A stretch of 64,000 nt of DNA from Caprella mutica (taxonomy: Eukaryota; Arthropoda; Malacostraca; Amphipoda; Caprellidae), in NCBI GenBank assembly GCA_947561585.1, contig CANNZV010000878.1, positions 1 through 64,000 on the forward strand. The letters run 5' to 3'. Below the pieces are notes generated by a model. It saw nothing but the letters and a program-made list of their open reading frames with translations, searched no databases and had not been told where the DNA came from. The stretch's first letter is position 1, and each line of letters starts with the position of its first letter. A program made the position numbers and the translations under genes. This document shows, one piece after another, positions 9,201-21,002 of this stretch.

Positions 9201-12200
9201 AATGATGAAAGTTCAAAATAGATTAGAATTAAAAATATTAATACTCAACCATAGATTAACTCTCACTCAGTAGCTATAGGTGAGTAATTAGTTTGGTTCT
9301 TTGATTTACATAACTACTTGCAGTTATTATGGTCATTAATTAAAATAAATGTTATATAGTAATTTATGCTATGTTATAACTAGTGTGAATAATTATATAT
9401 TTATTATTCAACTCATGATACCAGCTGCCTGCAGGTACCAATAAAAGTAAAAAATTTGAATAGTAATTATTAAATAGCATAGCTATTACATGATCGAATG
9501 TGGTAGTAGCCTTAGATATTTTTGAAACTGTACAGAAAATAAATCTCTTACTAGACCAAACACAATCTTTCGTCACCTGACAGTTGATCTAATGTCAATA
9601 ACAAAATAGCATTTCAGTATTGTCTTTGCTGCTCCAATTTTTTATGGGCTCAGTTGTCTTTGGGCCCAATTGCCTGGGCTAGATTGTCTTGGGTCCCAAT
9701 TGTCCTAGTCTCTTAGACTCAATTGTTGGTGGGCTCAGTTGTCTTAGGCCCAAATGTCCTGGACTCGATAGTTTGTGGGCTCAATTGTCTTTGGCCACAG
9801 TGTGTATCACAAATTAAATTGTATGATGGGGTATTGTCAGGCAAATCTTCAAGATGTTACAGTTTGACTGTTAGCTACATTATAGTGGTGACAAAGTTCA
9901 CTGCATTAACTTGTCTCTCTAGGTTGCAATTTTACTGTTTGCAAAAGTGAAATTGTCATAAGTACCTATTGTTGTAATTTCTAAGTCAAACTGAAACATT
10001 TAGATACCTTTAATTTAAAGATATATAAACAGTTTCAACTGTTTATTAATACTATAGAAATATTATTTCACAAAGTTAATTTTCTAGGAAAATTAGTTTA
10101 AAAACTGTAGGCAATGAGATAAGTTACTGAGGTAGGTTCTTAATTATCGGTCAGTCCCACATTTTCGGACACATAAGAATTAGTAAATGTATTTATTTGA
10201 TTTTTATTTTTATTGGTTATCAGTTATCATGTAAACAAATTATTATTATATAAGCTTTTCTTAATTAACTTAATGTTTATTAAATTATTACCATTTCTGT
10301 TGTTAATTTGTTAGCACAATACCTATTTCTCCCCAGGCTCCAAAGATGCTAAGTGCCATTCCATCTCCTCTGTGTCCCCCCACTCTGGAGGCAGTAGCAG
10401 TGAGTGTCCCTCCACAGTAGTGCTGCCTAACTCCTCCAGTAGTGAGGAGGTATCCACCACACCACAACATGTACCCCCACTGCCCCTGACTCCAATGGAG
10501 CAACAGATTATCAGCTCATTGGAACTGGGTGAGGAGTGACTCTACTGTCTTTTTTAATGTTATTAGCAGCTCTAGAGGATAGCGCTAGGGTTATGATCTT
10601 CAACTACGAGGTCATAGACTATTGTGTTAGGTAGACTAATATTCCTTTCCTATCACCTCTTCCTTTCCTATCACCTCTTCCTTTCCTATCACCTCTTCCT
10701 TTCCTATCACCTCTTCATTTCCTATCACCTCTTCATTTCCTAACACCTCTTCATTTCCTATCAATGGCAATGATTGTAAGAATCCCTTCCACAGGAGGCT
10801 GTGATGACAGTGCAATTGACAGCACCAAATCTGCTGCTGATGTCAGTGAACCAAATGAAGAGATGCTGGATGTTCTTCAGCACTCACTGTACTCCTTCAG
10901 TGAAGGGGAGAAGAAGAGGGAAGAGAGTAGAGGTGAGAGGAGTGAGAGTAGAGGTGGGAGAAGTGAGAGTAGAGGTGGGAGAAGTGAGAGTAGAGGTGAG
11001 AGAAGTGAGAGTAGAGGTGAGAGAAGTGAGAGTAGAGGTGAGAGAAGTGAGAGTAGAGGTGAGAGAAGTGAGAGTAGAGGTGAGAGTAGAGGTGAGAGAA
11101 GTGAGAGTAGAGGTGAGAGAAGTGAGAGTAGAGGTGAGAGAAGTGAGAGTAGAGGTGAGAGAAGTGAGAGTAGAGGTGAGAGAAGTGAGAGTAGAGGTGA
11201 GAGAAGTGAGAGTAGAGGTGAGAGAAGTGAGAGTAGAGGTGAGAGAAGTGAGTGTTGAGGTGAGAGAAGTGAGTGTAGAGGTGAGAGAAGTGAGTGTTGA
11301 GGTGAGAGAAGTGAGATTAGAGGTGAGAGAAGTGAGAGTAGAGGTGAGGGAAGTGAGAGTAGAGGTGAGGGAAGTGAGAGTAGAGGTGAGAGAAGTGAGT
11401 GTAGAGGTGAGAGAAGTGAGAGTAGAGGTGAGAGAAGTGAGAGTAGAGGTGAGAGAAGTGAGTGTAGAGGTGAGAGAAGTGAGTGTAGAGGTGAGAGAAG
11501 TGAGTGTAGAGGTGAGAGAAGTGAGAGTAGAGGTGAGAGAAGTGAGAGTAGAGGTGAGAGAGGTGAGAGAAGTGAGAGTAGAGGTGAGAGAAGTGAGAGT
11601 AGAGGTGAGAGAAGTGAGAGTAGAGGTGAGAGTAGAGGTGAGAGTAGAGGTGAGAGAAGTGAGAGTAGAGGTGAGAGTAGAGGTGAGAAAAAGTGAGAGT
11701 AGAGGTGAGAGAAGTGAGAGTAGAGGTGAGAGAAGTGAGAGTAGAGGTGAGAGAAGTGAGAGTAGAGGTGAGAGAAGTGAGAGTAGAGGTGAGAGAAGTG
11801 AGAGTAGAGGTGAGAGAAGTGAGAGTAGAGGTGAGAGAAGTGAGAGTAGAGGTGAGAGAAGTGAGTGTAGAGGTGAGAGAAGTGAGAGTAGAGGTGAGAG
11901 AAGTGAGAGTAGAGGTGAGAGAAGTGAGAGTAGAGGTGAGAGAAGTGAGAGTAGAGGTGAGAGAAGTGAGAGTAGAGGTGAGAGAAGTGAGAGTAGAGGT
12001 GAGAGAAGTGAGAGTAGAGGTGAGAGAAGTGAGAGTAGAGGTGAGAGAAGTGAGAGTAGAGGTGAGAGAAGTGAGAGTAGAGGTGAGAGAAGTGAGAGTA
12101 GAGGTGAGAGTAGAGGTGAGAGAAGTGAGAGTAGAGGTGAGAGAAGTGAGAGTAGAGGTGAGAGAAGTGAGAGTAGAGGTGAGAGAAGTGAGAGTAGAGG

Positions 12201-15200
12201 TGAGAGAAGTGAGAGTAGAGGTGAGAGAAGTGAGAGTAGAGGTGAGAGAAGTGAGAGTAGAGGTGAGAGAAGTGAGAGTAGAGGTGAGAGAAGTGAGAGT
12301 AGAGGTGAGAGAAGTGAGAGTAGAGGTGAGGGAAGTGAGAGTAGAGGTGAGGGAAGTGAGAGTAGAGGTGAGGGAAGTGAGAGTAGAGGTGAGGGAAGTG
12401 AGAGTAGTGGTGAGAGAAGTGAGAGTAGAGGTGAGAGAATTATCTTTGAAAGTAGGCCTGTACCGATACTTGGTACAAATCACAGGTATTCTGATACCAC
12501 TACCTAAAAAAAATGACAAGCACTAATACCACAATTTTTACTGAAATCGATACTTGGTATTGATAAGCTACTGATACACAGATACCTAAAATAGGCCGCT
12601 TTAAAGAATACAGCTAGTATCAGTACAGCCCAATTTGAAAGGATTTTCAAATTGACTATCCCACAATTTTAAGGTGAATGTACAGTTAACTCCAGAATAT
12701 CAAACTGTAGTCATTTTCTGTTCAACTGCAAATGCTTTTTGACCAGTGGTGATGAAATGATGTCACTCTAGTGATTGGGAATGCTCAATGACTTCAATCA
12801 CACTTCTTATCCATTAGTGGCTAAGCGTAATGGAGAGTCTTTAATATATGGTGCAGTTTAGTTTCGGTTGACAGGTTGCAGAGAAATGTAGAAAGTAGCT
12901 ACAGGTAGTGTGTTGTCCCTATGAAATAATGTATTTGTTAATTTTTTTTTCAGTTTCTACGACATCATCCCAATCAACGGCAGAGTCCATCACACCAGCG
13001 ACTGAAGCTCCTGCCAATCGCCAGACAAACAACAACAACAACGATGACAAGAACAAACAAACGAGGTGGGTACTATTGGTGTAATTATTACATTCACCAT
13101 TTAATGGTAAGTTACGAGTTATTGGACAGCTCTACATTTTCGATCATATAGGAACAACGTTTCTAATAATTATTGTTTAACTTTTATTTTAATTGATATA
13201 TGATTATTATTTATGTACTTTTTTTGACCGAAAATCTAGCACTGTCTGATAACTTGCAACTCACTGAAACATCTTCATTGAATATAAAAGAAAGACATTT
13301 TAGTCCCTACATTTTAACTCACAGTTGCACAGTCTGTGAGTTATTAGCTACAAAGAAATAATCAAACGAGAAAACGGAGATAATTGAAGTATTTCCTCAT
13401 TGTTGAAGCCCTTAAGAAGTTTCTATTAACTTACCATTATAGTAGCTATCAATAGTTTAATTTTTTTTATTTGAACCCCCACTTTGCTCAGATCCTCCTC
13501 CCGTTCCATGACATCCTCCGCTCCTCTCTCTCCTCCCTCCCGTAGGAAAATGAGGAGCGAGTCGGAGGCTGATGGCTGTGAACCCTCCACCTCATCTGCA
13601 GCCATGGATTCTGCCTCCTCTGACATCAGTGTGGTGGAGGAGATGAGTGAGGGAGTGGTGGGAGGAGCCTTAGCACGGTGAGGAGCTATTGCTAAATCCC
13701 TGTTTACACGCCACAATAAATTGGAGCGATTTGTTGAACACAGAGATCGTAACAATTTACTGGATGATTGAGACTGTGTTTACACGCAACGATTTTTACT
13801 CCAATATTTTCAGTCTTTACTAACCGTCATGGAAGAAACATTATTGTGGCCTGCATTTATGCATTATATATCTTGCTAGATTGTAACGATTCCTTGGAAC
13901 CTTGTTAACATCTTCAAACTTAATCATTACAATTCTTATAAATTTGAGCCTGCTTATACTTATTAATTTATTGTAACAACCTCTTCATTACGATAAATTG
14001 CTCCAATTTATCGTAGCTTGTCAACGGGCCTTCAAATTGTCAGTCACATCCTAAGGATGTAACAGTGTTAACTGGTCACCACGAGTGACTGTGTTCTCAG
14101 TGTTTTGTCAAGTATTGGGAAATGGCAGTATTGTTGCTAGGTGTCGCACATCCTCCCCTTCCTATTGCTTACAGCCAAGTGAAAAACTGACACTGTTCGA
14201 CAGTGTGGTGATGAAAATGAACACTGTCCGTTTCTTAATTTTAGTGCGAAAACGGCATTTCATGTTGAAATTGTACCCCTTGTGGTGAATCCCTAGGGAA
14301 ATACCTAGTAATGTAAACACAGCTGTAGTGTGATTAGCACTAGAATGAGGTGGTAGAATTAGCACTAGAATGAGGTGGTAGAATTAGCACTAGAATGAGG
14401 TGGTAGAATTAGCACTAGAATGAGGTGGTAGAATTAGCACTAGAATGAGGTGGTAGAATTAGCACTAGAATGAGGTGGTAGAATTAGCACTAGAATGAGG
14501 TGGTAGAATTAGCACTAGAATGAGGTGGTAGAATTAGCACTAGAATGAGGTGGTAGAATTAGCACTAGAATGAGGTGGTAGAATTAGCACTAGAATGAGG
14601 TGGTAGAATTAGCACTAGAATGAGGTGGTAGAATTAGCACTAGAATGAGGTGGTAGAATTAGCACTAGAATGAGGTGGTAGAATTAGCACTAGAATGAGG
14701 TGGTAGAATTAATACTAGAATGAGGTGGTAGAATTAATACTAGAATGAGGTGGTAGAATTAGCACCAGAATGAGGTGGTAGAATTAGCACCAGAATGAGG
14801 TGGTAGAATTAGCACTAGAATGAGGTGGTAGAATTAGCACTAGAATGAGGTGGTAGAATTAGCACTAGAATGAGGTGGTAGAATTAGCACTAGAATGAGG
14901 TGGTAGAATTAGCACTAGAATGAGGTGGTAGAATTAGCACTAGAATGAGGTGGTAGAATTAGCACTAGAATGAGGTGGTAGAATTAGCACTAGAATGAGG
15001 TGGTAGAATTAGCACTAGAATGAGGTGGTAGAATTAGCACTAGAATGAGGTGGTAGAATTAGCACCAGAATGAGGTGGTAGAATTAGCACTAGAATGAGG
15101 TGGTAGAATTAGCACTAGAATGAGGTGGTAGAATTAGCACTAGAATGAGGTGGTAGAATTAGCACCAGAATGAGGTGGTAGAATTAGCACTAGAATGAGG

Positions 15201-16414
15201 TGGTAGAATTAGCACTAGAATGAGGTGGTAGAATTAGCACTAGAATGAGGTGGTAGAATTAGCACTAGAATGAGGTGGTAGAATTAGCACTAGAATGAGG
15301 TGGTAGAATTAGCACTAGAATGAGGTGGTAGAATTAGCACTAGAATGAGGTGGTAGAATTAGCACTAGAATGAGGTGGTAGAATTAGCACTAGAATGAGG
15401 TGGTAGAATTAGCACTTGAATGAGGTGGTAGAATTAGCACTAGAATGAGGTGGTAGAATTAACACTAGAATGAGGTGGTAGAATTAGCACTAGAATGAGG
15501 TGGTAGAATTAGCACTAGAATGAGGTGGTAGAATTAGCACTAGAATGAGGTGGTAGAATTAGCACTAGAATGAGGTGGTAGAATTAGCACTAGAATGAGG
15601 TGGTAGAATTAGCACTAGAATGAGGTGGTAGAATTAGCACTAGAATGAGGTGGTAGAATTAGCACTAGAATGAGGTGGTAGAATTAGCACTAGAATGAGG
15701 TGGTAGAATTAGCCCTAGAATGAGGTGGTAGAATGGTCCTTATTAGGTTTAAGGACTTATCTACATTTCCATCTCAAAGATAGTTCCTTTACCCTAATTC
15801 CCCCCCCCCCAGGCCTCGCATCAAGTGCCCCCACTGTCCCAAACTGTTTGTGAAGCCTGAGAGTCTGACGAGACACATGGAGACACACAGGAACAAGGAG
15901 TTCACCTGTCAGACCTGTAGCTTCATTGCTTATAGTCACGAGGAATTCGCCAAACACAAGTCAGTCTAACTAACTCTTTTACGGCTGTACAGATATAATT
16001 ATTACCCAAACCGATACCATTACCGGTACTTGGTATTGAAGTGAAAAATGGCTGATGTAAATCATATAATGTCAGTACAGCCCTACTTTAGATCTATATT
16101 CAATTATTTATTAAACTGAAGAGCTAAATTGGAGTTTTTGCTAAATATTATGTAGCTAACTAACCTACTTCTGATATTAGATACTAATGTTTTCAATCTT
16201 TGCTTTCAGGAAAGTTCATCAGTCCAAGAAGTGTGACTATTGTGACTTTTCCACTAACAGACTCAATGCTCTAAGAAAACACATGACGCACCACGCTAGC
16301 CACAGTGGTGAACAAAGTGCTGATCAGGGAACAAAATGCGACAAATGTGATTTCACCTCAAGCAGTGCAGTCACGCTAAAGCACCATATTAAAAACCACC
16401 ACAACTTTAGTTGA
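6260..16414 (+). CDS. BTB/POZ and C2H2 zinc-finger transcription factor (9 exons, 900 aa)
   Basis: Exons: 6260-6433, 6777-7655, 8045-8714, 10337-10528, 10795-10932, 12954-13065, 13492-13677, 15813-15959, 16210-16414. Phases are continuous and sum to 901 codons. The BTB fold is at about residues 38-155, split by intron 1 (ending LRSK, resuming HMYTDATLACDGQF). A Ser/Pro- and Gln-rich linker follows, with a K/R/Q-rich possible coiled coil at its start in exon 3. Four C2H2 fingers lie at the C-terminus, starting near residues 789, 816, 841 and 876. The architecture indicates a nuclear DNA-binding regulator that dimerises through BTB; the ortholog is not identified. An acceptor (CTTACAG) just before the ATG implies an upstream untranslated exon. 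The end of exon 5 is uncertain because its donor is repeated downstream. Reading through donor 7656 would add about 12 codons then stop, giving a BTB-only product. Confidence 0.88.
8966..9795. repeat. Inverted pair of short-motif clusters (ACAATTGAGCCC)
   Basis: At about 8978-9050 the motif ACAATTGAGCCC recurs about four times with variations. At about 9645-9795 its complement GGGCTCAATTGTCTT recurs about seven times. The two clusters face each other across about 600 bp of intron 3 of the BTB gene and could form an imperfect long hairpin. No terminal duplication was found. Confidence 0.65.
10565..10765 (-). repeat. Dispersed repeat O fragment plus 18-bp CT-rich tandem repeat
   Basis: 10565-10640 matches the O right end (CTCTAGAGGATAGCGCTAGG onward). 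From about 10645 the O-derived phrase 'TTTACTATCACCTCTTC' is replaced by about six tandem copies of CTTTCCTATCACCTCTTC. The array stops about 30 bp before the acceptor of exon 5 (AG at 10793-10794), so it supplies a pyrimidine-rich tract there. Confidence 0.8.
10918..12440. repeat. 21-bp minisatellite containing a 5' splice-site consensus, about 70 copies
   Basis: The unit reads GTGAGAGAAGTGAGAG then TAGAG. Some shortened units of 12 bp and variants (GTGGGA, AGTGTAGAG, GTGAGGGAAG) occur. Each unit contains GAG|GTGAGA, a good donor match. Because 21 is a multiple of three, long frames run through it on both strands, with repeats such as SRGERSE or STLTSLT. Exon 5 of the BTB gene enters the first unit, and a donor at 10933 gives phase 1, which matches the next acceptor at 12953. 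I therefore place most of the array in intron 5 and do not call the long frames as genes. Confidence 0.88.
13106..13262. mobile_element. Family H foldback MITE in BTB intron 6
   Basis: The left arm GGTAAGTTACGAGTTATTGG, then CATTTTCGATCATATAGG, is answered by GACCGAAAATCTAGCACTG and GATAACTTGCAACTCAC. The arms are the H terminal repeats; the centre is diverged. Confidence 0.75.
13697..14033. mobile_element. Foldback MITE (local family Q) in BTB intron 7
   Basis: The left end TGTTTACACGCCACAATAAA, then TTGGAGCGATTT, is roughly the inverse of the right end GATAAATTGCTCCAATTTAT, then CGTAGC. A partial internal repeat of 'GTGTTTACACGCAACGATTT' occurs at about 13776. Non-coding; no clear duplication. 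Confidence 0.55.
14334..15735. repeat. 25-bp minisatellite, about 56 copies
   Basis: Unit AGCACTAGAATGAGGTGG followed by TAGAATT. It is very homogeneous: only a few variants (AATACTAG, AGCACCAG, AGCACTTG, AACACTAG, AGCCCTAG), some in adjacent pairs. It fills much of intron 7 of the BTB gene and ends about 80 bp before the first zinc-finger exon. The period of 25 is not a multiple of three and every frame has stops, so it is non-coding. Confidence 0.95.
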
Positions 16415-16683
16415 GGAACCACCAACCACACTTTATAAAAAGTAACCACAGTAACTGAACCACCAACCACACTAACTGAACCACAAACCACAGTATCTAA
16501 AGAGTAACCCTGCACCACCCTGAAGCAATGACTCTATATTCATCAGCACATTTCCAAGTTAACTCTAAGCTGAGAGTAACAATAACATGTTATTATTTTC
16601 TCTATTAACAGTGAAGCCTTTTAACCAAACTAACATTACCATTTGTGAAGTCAGAGTCACTACTTTTCTGCTATTTTAGATTG

Positions 16684-16689
16684 AATAAA
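16684..16689 (+). terminator. Probable polyadenylation signal of the BTB gene
   Basis: AATAAA 270 bp downstream of the stop codon, the first one in the 3' flank. The intervening 3' UTR holds a small ACCACAAACCACA-type repeat (16420-16500). Confidence 0.55.
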
Positions 16690-17324
16690 AAATCTTTGTG
16701 TTGGTGACCAGTAGCTGTGGGTCTAAAACTGGACAATAAGTGCCTTGTTGCCTAATAAGAGACACAGTGTCTTCACTAGCTGCCTTTAAATCTAACGAAG
16801 ATTGAAAGCAAACCCATTACAAATTATCATTCCTCTATCACTAGAAAGTTACTTAGGTACTTCTTATAGCTACTTACCGTTTGAGTTTAATAATTGTGAT
16901 AAATAGTGTCGATAAATTTCCTCCAGGCCAGTGTTTGTAGTTTGTCTTGCATAATGACATCAGAGGCGTCACTGTGAAGTGTGTATCTTATAGTTTGTAA
17001 ATTATCAATATTTAGTGTGTTGATAACAGGCTAGCGAAATGACGTCACATTATATAACATATTCTGCACCAATGGACACATTTTTTACAGAGGATAATAC
17101 ACTCTATTACTGAGAATTGTATCTAATTTGCAATTTTGTACAAAAAATATTGATACGCAAGTGCCTTATTCATAGATGAGGAATATTTATTGCTTTGCAA
17201 ATATCTAACTTTTATTTATTTATAAATAGTAATGTAGGTATTTTATGCATTGAAAATATGATATATATTCTTCTATTTTGTAAATACAGTAAATCTTGTA
17301 CTTGGAGTGTAGAAAGCTTTCAAT

Positions 17325-17596
17325 CTAAAGGGCCGTACACACGTAGGTTTTTTAAGTCTTTCCACCAGACTTTTTGATAAGCTCCTCCTACTTTTTCCAC
17401 AAGAATATAAGAAAAAACGATATTATTATTTTATATTTCAGTTGGTATCCATGAAACCTGCAGGTATCATGGATACCAACTAAAATAAATAATAATTATA
17501 GAGTTTTTTCTTATATTCTTGTGGAATAAGTAGGAGGAGCTTATCAAAAAGTCTGGTGGAAAGATTTAAAAAACCTACGTGTGTACGGCCCTTTAG
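17325..17596. mobile_element. Family J palindrome, copy 1 (272 bp)
   Basis: An almost perfect inverted repeat over its whole length. Ends CTAAAGGGCCGTACACACG and CGTGTGTACGGCCCTTTAG. The centre at 17441-17480 is GTTGGTATCCATG...GGATACCAAC. If the outer TA is read as the target duplication, the ends are AAGGGCCGTAC. Non-coding; it lies 0.6 kb past the BTB gene's poly(A) signal. Confidence 0.88.
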
Positions 17597-17786
17597 ATAA
17601 AGTATCATCAATCAACTGAGTAGATGAAAGGAAGAGAGGTTTTCTTATGTTTATTTTAATGTGAAATTTAAGAAACTCATCTTTGATATTAAAAGATATC
17701 AAAACATTAAGAGGAATATTATCTAAACTATCTCTAATATTAATTAGGTAAGATCTGATTGACTGAACAATAACGTCCTTCGATAG

Positions 17787-18009
17787 GTTGACTGGAGTTT
17801 CTCTCTTCTGATTGGTTGACTGGAGTTTCTCTCTTCTGATTGGTTGACTGGAGTTTCTCTCTTCTGATTGGTTGACTGGAGTTTCTCTCTTCTGATTGGT
17901 TGACTGGAGTTTCTCTCTTCTGATTGGTTGACTGGAGTTTCTCTCTTCTGATTGGTTGACTGGAGTTTCTCTCTTCTGATTGGTTGACTGGAGTTTTTCT
18001 CTTCTGATT
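17787..18009. repeat. 28-bp minisatellite, 8 copies
   Basis: Unit TTGACTGGAGTTTCTCTCTT then CTGATTGG. Copies are nearly identical (one TTTTTCTC variant at the end). It lies between the two J palindromes. Confidence 0.92.
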
Positions 18010-18064
18010 TTAGTTTTTTTCTTTAATTAGGTTTATCTTTGATAGGATTTCAGTTTTGTTTTCT

Positions 18065-18341
18065 CTAAAGGGCCGTACACACGTAGGGTTTTTTAAGTCT
18101 TTCTATCAGACTTTTTGCTAAGCTCCTCCTACTTTTTCCACAAGAATATAAGAAAAAACGATATGATAATTATTATTTATTTCAGTTTGTATCCATGATA
18201 TCTGCAGGTATCATGGATACCAACTGAAATAAATAATAATTATCATATCGTTTTTTCTTATATTCTTGTGGAAAAAGTAGGAGCGTAGCAAAAACACTGG
18301 TGGAAAGACTTTAATAACCCTACGTGTGTACGGCCCTTTAG
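18065..18341. mobile_element. Family J palindrome, copy 2 (277 bp)
   Basis: Same ends (CTAAAGGGCCGTACACACG / ACGTGTGTACGGCCCTTTAG) and same central palindrome as copy 1. The arms differ from copy 1 at several positions, so the two are separate insertions or an old duplication. Confidence 0.88.
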
Positions 18342-21002
18342 ATATCACCTTTATTTTATTTATTGTTTGCTATTTTAATCACTATCACATAGTTTTAAAA
18401 TACTATTAAAGGGTCAGAAGATCTCCACCTAGTTAAGGGTGGTTAAATAGTTTGTAGATATGTTTGTATTAATTAGGACTTCGTTTTGTATTCCTTATGG
18501 CATTTGCTTTCTAGAATGGGTAATTTATTTGGTGACTCCATTCTCTTTTCTTCATTTAATTTATGTTAATAATTATTGTAATTTCTCCTTAAGATTTTTC
18601 TGTTTGTTAATTGAAGAATATAAATGATGTGGTATTTAATTCAATCCTTTTTGATGTATTGATGATCTGCGAAATATTGTTGAAAATCTTACATATGTGT
18701 TTAACATGTGTTTGGGTAAGTAATAATTATTTTTCAACTCATTTTAATTAGGTATGTAACTATTTATATGATTTAAAATAGGGAACCGTCCGATATGTAG
18801 GACTTACCCTACTTTTGATCAGGATACAGTAACATAGGGTATGGTAATCAGCTGATCGAATCTATAGTTTGACGTGACCACCGAGTGACTGGAAATGGCG
18901 AATCTGACCACTCTTTGAAACATGGGAAAACCTACTTAAACTTAGTCACTTCTAAATTTAATTTTTTCTTATCAATTACTAACTAGGCATTGATTAAATT
19001 GTATTTCCATTATTTGTTTCCTTATTTGTTATTCATAGGAACTACAATTAAGCAGTTAACTAGCACTAGTTTAGGCTCCTAGGTAGCATATTTTCAAGAC
19101 CCTATCTTTTATAGATAAGTAAAAAAAAATGAACAATAAAAACACACCTGAATTATATCTATATATTCAACTTTAAGGTTTAATCGCCATTTTCTTTTGC
19201 ACGAAACCCTTATAAAATAACTTCAAACTTCTCGAAATTAACATGCCAATACGAGGAATTATGAGCCGCTCGGTCACAAACAAGGAATGTGTTGTGGTGA
19301 CGTCATATTTTTGTGTCGTCTGCTAGGTACTATACCCGATTATGTTCCTGTACCCTGCTTTTGATATGTAAAGTTGATCGAGAATAATTTCTATTGATTT
19401 GAGTGAGTAAATAAATAATTTTGTGTTGTGGCAGTACTTTATATGTTATAAAATTAGTCTCTTTCACTGTCACAAGAGTAAAACAATTAAATTGTTCTTC
19501 TTTCTGAATTTATCAATTCATTCAATAAATTACCAATAGAATATCCCATTCAGAGCGCATAATAATCTTGTCTGATAACAATTTATGAGTTCATTCAGTT
19601 CGATAACTGCTTAACTAAATATCTACAGTTACTAATGTAGTGTTAGGATGTACCTATATGCTAATTTGTTCCTAAATGGTTCAATTTATCTTATCATCAT
19701 TCAGATCTGGTGATCAATTAAATGCTACAATTATGTATACATAGATGGTGTAATGGGAACAAATTACTTAATTCATTTCGGACATATTATATGTTCATTA
19801 ATGTATTGTTACTGTCAGTAGAACGCAAATGTCTACTGCTTTTGCTGTTAAGTGCGTTGCCATAGGTTAATTATATTTCTAAAAGTTTCAGCGCTCAAAA
19901 AATCTTATCTTTTGATTAGATTTTGATGTTTTTCTCATTCATTTCGAGATATATTTCATATCATGAATTAAATGGTTCATGTTTCATACCATGTAGAGGA
20001 AATGTGAGTGTGACGTCATGACTTTAGCGCTCTATTAGGTTTATTATGTTACTGGGTATTTAATATAGGGTTGTAACTTAGTATTAAATGTAGGGTTTTT
20101 AGAATTAGGCCTACTGTTTTTACTGTAGGGTTTATTCTATTGACAGATTACCATAGTATAACCTCAGCTCTGAATTAAGTAGTTATTTAATTCATGACCT
20201 CATCGTTATAAGCAGTTTCGCGGCTTTACTAAACAAATACAAGAAGTTATTAACAGTTGGTGACGCAACTCTCGTATCAACAGCTAGACTAGATACTTTA
20301 GTAAATAATAGTACATTTAAAGGCTAAGTTGAGTAGTTTTTGCCATAAATTATACCTATATACCGACTAAAGCTAAATAAGTTTTTTGTCATTTCATTCT
20401 GCTTGACAAGTTGACAATTTACAGTTGTTATGCTGAATTATTTTGACCTCCAACAAGTTTATCTGTTTTGGTCAAGCGAGTTCTAAGTCTTCTAAGGTTT
20501 GGGACAAGGAAGTTCTGGGCTTGGGACGGAGTGGTCCATATCAAACTAACTCAGCGGTGTATTGTGTCCCAAGAGCAAATTAACACTGATTTACTTTCAA
20601 TTTATCCATAAGTAGATAGGTATGTACTATGTAGGGTATCTACTTTGAGGCTAAGTACAATTCTATCTGATGTTAGGTAGGTAGGCCTTTTGTTATTGGC
20701 TCTCCTGGTATTTTGGTAAGATAGCTAGGTACCTATCTAGGAAATAATCTTTTTTGTGCCATCCTTCAGAGTTCAGAGTGTTTCAGTTAGGCTAGTCTAA
20801 GTCAATTAGGTAATTGGCTTATAATTTGTAGATGGGTAAGTCTGAAATCCAGATAGGTACCTAGGGCCTAATCCTGTCTTTAATTGTTTTTGAATTAATT
20901 AATATGTTTTCATGTTAATTTTGTGTTGAAATCATCTGAAAATGAATGAAATTTGTTTGGAGGAAAAAATGTTGGCCAAAATTTATCATTAATTAGCTAG
21001 TC
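18342..21002. other. Intergenic, no gene seen
   Basis: AT-rich with frequent stops. A half copy of repeat H is visible at about 18780-18815 (AACCGTCCGATATGTAGG, then ACTTACCC). No exon with credible splice sites or protein similarity was found on either strand. Confidence 0.5.

Noticed and set aside
10801..12526. Long plus- and minus-strand frames rich in ESRGERS, VREVRVE or STLTSLT
   Set aside because: They are products of a 21-bp repeat whose length is divisible by three. Only the first few codons belong to exon 5 of the BTB gene according to splice phase.
14334..15735. CRISPR-like appearance of the 25-bp array
   Set aside because: Units are contiguous with no unique spacers, and the host is a eukaryote.
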